Origin: Zygnema cylindricum
Taxonomy: Eukaryota > Streptophyta > Zygnematophyceae > Zygnematales > Zygnemataceae
Length of the DNA: 62,000 nucleotides
NCBI GenBank assembly: GCA_037447655.1
Contig: JBBHKE010000227.1
Coordinates: 99,962-161,961, forward strand
Direction: 5' to 3'
A program made the translations under genes and the position numbers. Below, piece by piece: positions 52,704 through 62,000 of the stretch. Numbering within the stretch: position 1 is the first letter of the stretch; every line of letters starts with the position of its first letter. A model generated the notes under the pieces. That model had not been told where the DNA came from. It made no database searches and saw only the letters and a list, made by a program, of their open reading frames with translations.

Positions 52704-55146
52704 GAAACTTTACAACTGGTGAGAAATTTTCTTCATAGTCTTTTCCCTCTTTTTGATTATATCCCTTAGCTACCAATCTAGCCTTATACCTGTCTATGGT
52801 ATTATATAGGTTCAAATTTTATTTAAACACCCATTTACTCCCAATAGCCTTTCTTCCTCGAGGAAGTTCTACCAAATCCCACGTTTGGGCCTCTATGTTG
52901 GATTTCATCTCTTCATTGATTGCTTCCACCTAGTGCTCTTTTTTATCACACGAAAAATCTTTTGTCAATGTTAGTGGCTCTCTTGTGTGTACTGAGTAAG
53001 CAAAGACTGCATCTGCTCCTTGAGTCGCGCACTTCGCCTGACTCCACCTGGAAATTCTAACACTGGTATAGATGGTTGGGTCCTCCTCCTTGATACATGT
53101 GATTCTGCGTGTGATTCAGTTTTGGCTTGAGGTAAAGGAGGGTCTGCAATTCTTTCAGGCATTATAGGTCCTATTTCAAGTGGAGGAGATGGTTCTCTTG
53201 GAGGTAAGTCACTCTGTGGTAGTGAAAGGTCACTTTGAGTTCGTGTAGATGCATTTTATGTACTTTTTCTAAAACATAGGATTTTCTTCGAGAAATATAA
53301 AATCAACACTTCGATCTTTCTTCTCATTTTTACGCTAATTAAATACAAATACTCCTCTTCCCTCATCCGTCACTATGATGTCTCTGGCTACCACGACTCT
53401 ATTTCTCTTAGTGTCATACACTCTATAACCTTTGGCATGATCATCATACCCTAAAAATAACCATGGTGTACTTTTTGGCTCTAACTTCCATTTTCTGCAG
53501 ATCATTATCTAGCATGAAAATCTTACTTCCAAAAAACTTGTAGTGACTTACATCTGGGTTTGTCCTGTCCACATTTCGTAAGGAGTTTTATCTTTTACCG
53601 CCATTATTTCAAATATCTTTCTGACATAAGCTACACAATTCATAGCCTCTGCCCAATATTTGGAATCTATGTCCATATAAGCGATCATTGTTGTGACACT
53701 CTCTTATATAGTCCTATTCATTCTCTCTTCAACACCATTTTGTCTGGAGAATAAGGAACAGTTAGCTAACATGAGATTCTACTCAATTTTAAGAATGTTG
53801 CAAACTCATTAGAAACATACTCTCCTCCATTATCAAATCTAAATCGTGCTATATTTCTCTCATACAGTTTTTCAACCTAAGCCTTATACTCCTTAACTTT
53901 TGCAAAGACCTCATTTTTACTTTTCAAGAAATAAATTGTAGTAAACCTACTATAGTTATCTGTAAAAGTAAGCATAAACCTAACACCTCCCACAGATGGG
54001 CACCTAGATGGCTCCCATTTATCTGAATAGATTAATTCTAGCACCCTACTACTTCTATGATTATTTTGCGAAAGGAAAGGAAATTTATGAATTTTTCCCA
54101 TTGCACAACCATCACATGCATCAGATGTTGGTTTTTGACTTGTTGGGACTCTTTCCACCATTTTTGGATTAACTATCTTTTCTAATATGTCATAATTCAC
54201 ATGCCCTAAACGATTATTTCATAAATCATAATCATTGATTACACTTGAGTATATAACATCATCTTTATTTTCATTTGCAAGATTCAGCCGGTACAAATTG
54301 TTTTCTCCAGCAAATCCTTTTGCAGTTATATTCCCATTCTTACTCACTTTTTTCTTCCCATTTTGACATATAGTTTCAAAGCCTTTCAATTATACTGTAC
54401 CATGTAGAGGAAAAATCTTTTAAAAGTTATATGTAACACATCTTAGACCTTTCACATTTTTCCTGCTACATTCAACATATGACACCCTCCCCTTGCTTAT
54501 GACCAACGAAAGTATCATCACTAAAAAATAAATTTTGATGGGAAAGTAGATTAAATACCTCAAAATGCAAATGACACATATAAGATGCACTAAAGTCCTA
54601 TCAATTCGTCTCCACATGCCTTCCTTGTTTGTGCTACGGTAGTGTTTCTTTGTTGTTGATGGGAAAATGCCTCGTTCCTCTTGAAGTTTGTTAGAGAAAG
54701 CTGTTAGTCGTCTGCTTCACTGAAAAAGAACCCAACTTTTGTCCCATTGCTCTATTGTAAGCATTACTCAGTGTGAAAACATGTCATTTTCCATTACAAT
54801 AATAGCATGTTTAAGATGACCTTCTAAGTTCACTACCTCTGCCACTGCCAATCTTAGAATCTGAGAACTAGTAAGCTAGTTCCTAAACAGACTTACTATA
54901 CCTCAGAATTAGATGAGCTTTCTCACTCAAAATATGTTGAATCTCTAATGTTATTTTCCCCTAACGCTATGGAATAGTCTTAAGCCTGTTCATGGCGCAA
55001 TAGTCTTAAGCTTGTTCATGGCGCCCTTATATTCATCAGGTAAAGTTCTCATTAACAACATAGCCTACTGAGGGGGTGAAAAGTCCCCACTTTTACTTTG
55101 TAAGACAACCTTTTCATAGAATGACAATGATCTGACATACTACCTC
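52704..55146 (-). pseudogene. Copia element D: gag, integrase and RT N-terminus (right of insertion B)
   Basis: Minus-strand order from the right. Gag remnant (LPDEYKGAMNKLKTI near 54970-55060). Degenerate zinc knuckle CYYCNGK then stop, then H (near 54755-54810). Pre-integrase and integrase (54200-53877: CDGCAMGKIHKFPF, MLTFTDNYSRFTTIYFLKSK). A linker with VLEFPGGVRRSARL (53162-52971). RT start [20 protein letters not shown] (52815-52730), ending where B is inserted. Many stops and frameshifts. At 55147 Gag is cut by the LTR of element E, so D's 5' end is not in the window. Confidence 0.8.
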
Positions 55147-56129
55147 TGTAATTCTGTGACCTCCATTGGCCCTCAAAATGTCCAGCTTATATGAAGCCTC
55201 TAGGAAAATATATTTCCGTTTGACTTTCCCACTCAATAAGTGCCACCCGAGCACGCAAATATGCAAACCACCTTCAGCCCTGTGAAGGCTTGACTCACGT
55301 GAGTCGAATGCAAAAAGAATCAATGAATTTTCTCCCCTGAGCATTAAATTATGGCTGGCCAAATATCATCTATAAATACAAAAGGTCTTTTAAAGAGAGG
55401 TGCCTCATAAAGGCTAAGTCCTAAACTCCCTCTCTAAACCCCCTGCTACTAGTTTACCTTATCAATCAGAAGACATTTTGGTACAAGAAGGTACCGGTGT
55501 ACAAGAATGTACAAGTGCCACTGTGCTTTTTGTATTGCCATGGTACGGCATGGTCGTCCCGCTAACGCCCATCAGTTCCTTAGCCGTAGTTGCTCCTCCC
55601 TCAACATGTGATGTCCACTCATGGCCTGCCACGTGTCACCCATCGACATTAGCTCCGCAAACTGCCAAATGTCTACTCCGGTTACATCGGCTATACTGTG
55701 AGCCGTTCGATCTGAGATTTACATTTTATTTCGTTCGTTGAAATGAAATGTCGTTTCCTAAATTCCGCGCGGTCCGGATTTCGTGCGGTCTGGTCCATTT
55801 CCATGTTCAATTTGTCTGGTATGCTGTTAAATGAAACATATCGTGTTGTCCAAGTTTAAATAAATTTCATACCCAATAGATTTAATGCTTCATCAAGTCC
55901 TACCGGATAAGGCGAACGGCTATACCATACGGCGGTCATGCGGAAGGTCACAAGATCAAATCCTAGACTTGACTGTCTATTATTTTACAAGGGGTTGTCT
56001 CTTGTATTTTCTTAGCTTGTCTCACTATCTGACTGCAGAAGCCATTGTTGCCTTGACTAAGACAAGTATGAGGGCTGTAGTAAGACCATAGACTAAAGAG
56101 ATAGAAGATAAAAATACATTTTTTCAACA
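55147..56129 (-). repeat. 3' LTR of copia element E
   Basis: The + strand runs TGTAATTCTGTGACCTCC...TTTTTTCAACA, followed by CTCCCCTTATTTTC, the complement of the polypurine tract. It has a TATA-like complement (ATCTATAAATAC near 55370) and a CCACGTG site near 55630. It interrupts the gag of element D. The flank ACCTC (55142-55146) is the expected left copy of a duplication whose partner would lie beyond the window. Confidence 0.75.
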
Positions 56130-57584
56130 CTCCCCTTATTTTCTAATCTATCTTTTGCTTTAGTCCACATTTCTCTCTACAAAAAATCAATTTGGGAGAA
56201 AAAACCGACTTAGTCATCATATCTGCTACCATTTCTCTATCCAGTCAATATTCGAAACTAATTATTATATTCTCAACCTTCTCTCTAAAGAAGCTCAATC
56301 AGATATCCATATGTTTTGCTTTAAAGTGATACTTTGGGGTTGCTGCAATTGCAATTGCAACTTGATTTTCACAAAATATCTTTTGCACTCCAATCTTCAT
56401 ATATCCAAGTTTTTGAAGCAAAGATTTCACCCACATTAATTCTTCACAACCAAAGAAGAGGCCATATACTCAGCCTCCATGGTGGATTGAGCAATCACCT
56501 TTTGTTGTTTGCTGCTCCAACAGTAAGCCCCATTGCCAACATCCAACACATACCTAGATGTACACCTCATCATCGGAGCATCCCCATAACATGCATCACT
56601 CCAAGTGGTGATGTAAGTATTATCCCCTCCCAAATGCAACCATAGATCTCTCGTTCTTATCAAGTATCGTATGACTTTCTTGGTCGCTTCCCAATCTTTC
56701 TTCCTAGGATCATTCAGACTCCTACGTAACATCCATACAGCTGTTGCTATATCCAGACAAATGCAGTTCATAAAATAGATCAAACTACCGACAACCTGTT
56801 TGTACGGAATAGTTTGCATAACCTCCCTTTCCTCTAGTACTAACTCATTTTCTAAGATCAAAACTCCCCCTTCTGAGCTCCCCTCATTTCCCTTCTTTAA
56901 ATCCATTGGAGTCGTACAACTATTTGCTTTATCCATCTGAAACCTTTCAAGCATTTTAAGTATTGCTTCCTTTTGAGTTAGCCTAATTGTATTCTTCTCT
57001 ATATTCCTCTCCATCTGAATTCCAAAAATTTATTTTGCCTCTCCCAAGTCCTTTATTTTAAATCTACTCTTAAGATCCTTTTTCAATCTATTAATTTTCT
57101 CCATTGATTTACTCAAAACAAGCAAATCATCAATATAGATGGCAATGAAAATTATACCTTCCTCTTCCTCAAAAAGATAGATGGAATGATCCAAACTGAT
57201 TCGAATATATCCTAAACTTGTCAAAAACTCGTCAAGCTTTTTGTTCCGTTGGCGTGGAGGTTGCTTTATTCCATAAAGAGACTATCAATCTGCACACGTT
57301 TCTTTTTCTCTTTTCTCAACAAATCCTTCCTGCTGTCCCATGAAGATCTCTTCTTCTAATTCCCCGTGTAAGAAAACGGTTTTGATGTCCATTTGGTGCA
57401 CTTCCATGTCTTCCGCTAGACTAAGTATAAGCCGGACGGAGGGAAATCTAACAATCGGAGCGAAGGTCTCCTCATAATCGATTCCCTCCTTGTATGTTAA
57501 CCCCTTTGCCACTAATTTGGCCTTGTATCGCTGGATATTGCTATCTGAATTGTATTTAAACTTAAATACCCACTTGTATCCTAT
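56130..57584 (-). pseudogene. Copia element E: RT and RNase H, broken
   Basis: RT N-terminus 57512-57285 (AKGLTYKEGIDYEETFAPIV, IHQ-type HQMDIKTVFLHGELEEEIF), catalytic part 57224-57030 (AIYIDDLLVLSKS), connection and RNase H 57014-56436 (TTWSDACYGDAPMMRCTSRY, CWSSKQQKVIAQSTMEAEYM). Stops or shifts separate the three frames. Upstream the coding reads GYKWVFKFKYN up to 57584, where element F begins. Its RNase H is close to the remnant carried by F. Confidence 0.8.
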
Positions 57585-58752
57585 TCAAATTCTATGGGGT
57601 CCATTCCCCCCATAGAATTTGCGGGTCCTAATAAGCTAATCTAGATAATGCCAACTTCAAGATTATATGAACCTAAATGATTGACTCCTTGACAATTAGA
57701 ACCCTATTACAGCGTCACTCATGTGAAATTATACTTTCTGAGTGCTCAGTTCCACCACAGAATGCAAAGTTAGAATATGAGTTTTCGACACATTCACCCA
57801 TTTTGACTGTCCTTTAGGAATGCAGCCACCTTGGCAGGCAAAAATTCTGATTGACCACATCCATGTGTAGCCTAGACTCCCTGATTCCGCAGCAAAAATG
57901 TTCACTGAAAATATTCAATTGAATGAGTTGATTTTTAAATGGCAAAGTTTGCCGATTTATACACATGCTCTCTAGGAGAGAGGCAACTATCTCCCAAAGT
58001 AATCTAAGTCCTAAAACCCCTCTCTAAGCCCCCTTAGTACCGAGGTACAAATCAATCATATGACTGTACGGTACAAGAAAGTACAGGTGCCGCATTACTA
58101 CTTGTACGGTCCTTGTATGACATCGCTATAATGGGACATTTGTCACATCCGGACTAATCATCTCGCGTTTTGAAGATTACGCAATCCTCCAAGATAATGC
58201 CACGTGTCATCTGGAGAGGAGGCGCCCAAAAACGCCAAGGCGCCCATTCGGGAATCCCGGCTCGCACTACGGCCGTCGATCAAATTCAGCTTTTAATACG
58301 AACCGTCGAAATAAATGTTTGGAACATTTGTTTTATACGGTATATAAGGTACAATGGGCTCTATGTTTAATATGTCGTTCTTTTAGTTAAATGGAATCTT
58401 GAACTTGTATTTATTTAAATATTTACCGTACCCCATATAACTTAGCATTGTTCCTGTACTACACGATAAAACTATAGGCTATTGGATAATTTAACATATG
58501 GTAGGTACCAAGATCAAATCCTGGTGTTGGCAGCTACCTTTTGGTAAACGCTAAGTATCTAGCTTATTCTTTGTCTCTTTTGGACAGCATAAAAGAGAGA
58601 GTATAGGCAGCCATGGTTCTAGCTCTCTCTCCGGTCTTCGGTGACTACAACAAGTATGAGGACTAGAGAGTGGAGCGAGAAGCAAGCTGCCTTTGCTGAC
58701 TTTTTCCATTTATTTTTCCTATTCAGATCTAGAAAATACATGAATTTCAACA
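57585..58752 (-). repeat. Element F 3' LTR
   Basis: Matches 60774-61905 throughout (for example GAAGATTACGCAATCCTC, GCCACGTGTCATC, CGGCTCGCACTAC, ATTTACCGTACCCCATATAA). It ends TTTCAACA before CTCCCCTTATTTTC. Confidence 0.85.
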
Positions 58753-58763
58753 CTCCCCTTATT

Positions 58764-60793
58764 TTCTAGTCTACTTTTTTATTCAACTCCTACCCTATTA
58801 CACACAAAAACAAACAAAGAATCACCCCCCCTTTTTTTCTTTCTTTTTCCTTTCATAAAACTTTAAGAAAATACCCTCGTATTTGAAACAGTTTACTAGA
58901 TGAATGGAAATAATAATTGCATCACACATTTTATTTTGCATGCCATTTTTGATAAATTCGGGCTCTTTGAGCAAGGATTTTATTCACCTCATCCCTTTTT
59001 CATCCGAGCAAAAACCAGATTCCCACTTGCAGTTCAAACAGCAAGTCCTATCCCCAACCTGAAGCACATACCTAGATGCTAACCCTTTTACGAGCACACC
59101 TTCATAAATAGCATCATTCCCATGAGTGATGTCAAATCCACCCTTCCCCAAATTTTCCCAAAAACCACTATTTCCTATGAAAGTTTTCATAACTTCTACA
59201 TCTTCCGAACTCATATTTTTATCCATGATAATTACCCCGTTTTCTGAACTTTCCTCACTCTCTCCTATGGAATTCTTTCCACTATCACTTTCTATTTTTA
59301 TCCCCAAAATATGTTTTCCTCCCCTAAACCTTCAATCAAATATTCCTCTTCTCCCCTATCCTTTGAAACCCCCCTTAGATTTACTTCTCCCATTTCCTCA
59401 AAATCCGTTGAAGTCTCTCTTTTCGACCAGTTTTATGTTTCCAAAATAACTATGAAATTATCCTCATTATTTTTATTTTTCCCCTTTTCAATTATGGATC
59501 CTAGATCTGACTTTCTCATTTCTAAGTCATACACTGTACACTCCTTGACATCCTCAAGTACCTCCTCAATCTGTACTTCCCTTATACCTCCAAAAGCACA
59601 TTCTTGCTTTCGTGGAATTTCTGTGTGTTTTCTCTCTTCTCCATTCTACCGATGTGAAGAAGCTCCAAAACATCTTCATCCTCTTTCTCTTCTTCCCTTT
59701 TTTCCTTCTCATTAACACACCAACTTCTAAGTTATTCCAAACAAGGGCATTCCTCGATATGATGACCCGGTTCCCTAGAACAGAAGCAAACCCCTTTTTT
59801 CAAAGCTCCCTTTTTTTTTCCTCTCCCTCTCTTTTCACCGAAGTGTCGATAAGGTTTACCTTTGTCTTTATTCCTCTCATCACGCTTCCGCTCGTCACCG
59901 CCATTCCTCTTATCATGCTTCCGCTCGTCACCCCTGTTCCTTTCATCACCCTTCCACCAATCACCACCAGGTGTCAGTGCATTCACCCTGTCACTTCCCC
60001 TACGAAGCTCTAAAGTGTTTTCCTTCACAAAAATCAACCCCATGGTAATGCTCCAAGTCCACGAGGAGCAATCCATTTTATGCATACAGTAAATTATGTC
60101 TTCGTACTCATCTGGAAGATTCATGATTAGTGTCTTAAACTTTTTCACCTCAGATTCTACATAGCCTACACTAGCAAGCTCAACATATAATGCAGCAATA
60201 TCATTGCAAAACTCTATCATGCTACCGCCTTTATAAACATAGGCCTTTATTTCCTGTTTTACTAATTGCCTCATTTGTATAGTTTCAATCTTAGAAATCT
60301 GAATTAGTGTTTCCCAGATTTCTGAAGACTTGGTTAGATTTAAAAGAGTGATAGCTATAGACTTAGACACATATCTAAGTATGAGATGTTTTGCGATAGT
60401 TTTTTTATATTCCCAAATTTTTTTGTAGTTTTCTTCTGTTTTTGGTTCAGTTATAATCCCCAGAAGTGGAACCGTAGCCGAGAGCCTAGCTCCCCTCACC
60501 ATCGTTATCCATTTATCCTTCTCTCTTTTTTCCCCTTCCTTAGTAATGATTTTCCCATCACCTTTCGTTGCATCCTTACTTCGGATAGTTTTTTGGAAAG
60601 CCCCAGAGAATTCTCCATAGTGAGTTCCTCCAAAACCGGGTGGCGGACACCTCACTTGTCCCGAAACAATTCCCCATAAGTGCTTTTCGAAAAGCAATCC
60701 CTCCATGGTGAACTTCGAATAAGTGAAGCCTGTTCCATCAAACATAGGCACCCTAGATGGTCAGCCCATAACCTGTAATTCTCTGGGGTCCAT
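58764..60793 (-). pseudogene. Element F Gag-RNase H fusion ORF, with stops
   Basis: The start codon (complement at 60791-60793) lies in the 5' LTR. A TGA follows in the primer-binding-site codons, and the Gag frame is then open at 60751-59732: VPMFDGTGFTYS, LLFEKHLWGIVSGQ, KGGSMIEFCNDIAALYVELA, and zinc knuckle CFCSREPGHHIEEC with its second Cys displaced. It stops just after the knuckle. The RNase H remnant lies in 59307-58984 (NDAIYEGVLVKGLASRYVLQ). Just before it, NGVIIMDKNMSSEDVEVMKT aligns with the RT-RNase H connection of element E (GGVLILENELVLEEREVMQT), so F preserves more of the ancestral pol end than A does. Confidence 0.75.
60764..60773 (-). promoter_or_regulatory. Primer-binding site of element F
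   Basis: Sense GGTTATGGGC directly after the LTR end ATTACA; 10 bases match the initiator tRNA-Met anticodon arm, as in A and B. Confidence 0.6.
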
Positions 60794-61905
60794 CCCCCCC
60801 ATAGAATTAGCAGGTCATAAGAAGCTAATCTAGATAATGCCAACTTCAAGTTTATATGAACCCAAATGATTGACCCTTTGACAATCAGAACCCCATTACA
60901 GCTTCACTCCTGTGAAATAATACATTTTATGTGCTCAAATCCACCACAGAATGTAAAGTTAAAATATAAGTTTTGGAGACATTCACCCACTTTCACTTTC
61001 GCTTAAAAATGCAGCCACCCTGGCAGGCAAAAACTCTGTCCAACTATGCTCGTTTGTTGCTTGGACTCCCTTGATTTCGCAGCAATAAGAATAAATGAAA
61101 ATGGTCAACTGAATGAGTTGATAAAAAATGTCACGATTTATACAGATGCTCCCTGGGAGAGAGGCGGTTATCTACCAAAATAATCTAAGTCCTTAAAACC
61201 CTCTCTAAGCCCCCTAGTACCGAGGTACGAACCAATCGTATGACTGTACGATACAAAAAAGTACAAGTATCGCAATACTTTCTATACGGTCTTTGTACCG
61301 CATCGCCATAATGTGACATTTATCACATCCGGACTTAACATCTCGCATTCTGAAGATTACGCAATCCTCTAGGATCATGCCACGTGTCATCCGGAGTGGC
61401 GGTGCTTGAAAATGCCAAGGCGCCCATTCCGGAATCCCGGCTCGCACTACAGCCGTAGATCAAATTCGGCTTTTGATACGAACCGTCGAAATAAATGTTC
61501 GTAAAATTTGTTTTGTACGGTATATTAGGTACAGTGGGTTCCATGTTTGATATGCGGTTCTATCACTTAAATGGAATCTTCAACGGGTATTTATTTAAAA
61601 ATTTACCGTACCCCATATAACTCAACATTGTTCCTTTACTACAGGATAAAGCTACAGGCTACCGGATAATTTAACATATGGTAGGTACCAGGATTCAATC
61701 CTGGTGCTTGCAGCTACCTTTTGGTAAATGCTAAGTATCTAGCCTATTCTCTGTCTGTTTTGGACAACATAGGGAGCCATGGTTCTAGCTCTCTCTTCGT
61801 CTTGAGTGACTGCCACAAGTATGAGGAATGGAAAGTGGAGCGAGAAGCAGGCTGCCTTTGCTGATTTTTTTTTTTTTTTCCTTTTTAGACGTAGAAAATA
61901 CATAA
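60774..61905 (-). repeat. Element F 5' LTR (tip missing)
   Basis: Homologous to 57585-58752 from TGTAATTCTCTGGGGTCC to TAGAAAATACATAAAT; the expected TTCAACA tip is absent. Confidence 0.75.
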
Positions 61906-62000
61906 ATGCTTTGCTTGCGCCACATGCTGCTTCTTGCACTCCTTCGCCGCTTCGCGACAAAGTGCTGCGCACCTTCCGTCGCACCTCCTTCGGTATTCCG
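61906..62000. other. Unassigned GC-rich end of window
   Basis: The last 95 bases (CTTTGCTTGCGCCACATGCTGC...) do not continue element E's RT and match nothing else here. Too short to assign. Confidence 0.3.

Larger units (their letters stand above)
57585..61905 (-). mobile_element. Copia element F: older member of the Gag-RNase H non-autonomous family
   Basis: 3' LTR 57585-58752, internal region 58753-60773, 5' LTR 60774 to about 61905. The internal region is homologous to element A over its whole length and lacks protease, integrase and RT. The 5' LTR ends ...GAGAATTACA followed by GGTTATGGGC, the half-tRNA primer site. The 3' LTR edge has mutated (TCAAATTC for TGTAATTC) and the distal tip of the 5' LTR is missing, so no duplication can be checked. 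It cuts the RT of element E at 57584. Confidence 0.8.

Overview
This window is nuclear DNA from a streptophyte (a green alga of the land-plant lineage or a plant). Four things support that: a chloroplast CRM-domain splicing factor split by GT-AG introns, an SRC2-like C2 protein, plant-type Ty1/copia elements, and primer-binding sites that match the plant initiator tRNA-Met anticodon arm. The 1,390-residue CRM protein with long low-complexity extensions, the T-rich introns and the very heavy repeat load suggest a large-genome charophyte (Chara-like) or seed-free plant. That placement is inference. A run of 10 Ns marks an assembly gap.

Only two host genes are recognisable, both on the + strand. 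One is an 11-exon gene (CDS 7088-19057) for a four-CRM-domain protein of CFM2 type, which in land plants helps splice chloroplast introns. The other is an intronless CDS (30520-31743) for an SRC2-like protein: C2 domain, proline-rich middle and hydrophobic/acidic tail.

Everything else is transposon or repeat. 1-6.9 kb holds Harbinger-type and TA-flanked MITEs and a solo copia LTR with its target duplication. 6.9-19 kb is the CFM2-type gene, whose introns carry a 469-bp hAT MITE with an 8-bp target duplication and other foldback elements. 20-29 kb holds two Harbinger-like elements (TTA/TAA duplications), a satellite-like array, two (ATC)n microsatellites and a dispersed repeat between them. 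30.5-31.7 kb is the C2 gene. 32-38 kb is a pyrimidine tract, the gap, a Harbinger transposase remnant and second copies of repeats seen earlier.

38-62 kb is a nested pile of Ty1/copia retrotransposons. Element A (42821-47376, nearly identical 1,347-bp LTRs, intact ORF) sits in an LTR of element B (42451-52698, minus strand). B sits in the reverse-transcriptase region of element D. D is also broken by E, and E by F. G, A and F belong to one non-autonomous family whose single ORF joins a copia Gag to a shrunken RNase H-like segment, with protease, integrase and RT missing. In A, B and F the gag start codon lies inside the 5' LTR and the primer-binding site directly after the LTR complements the anticodon arm of initiator tRNA-Met, as in half-tRNA-primed copia elements. 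This is the most interesting system in the window.
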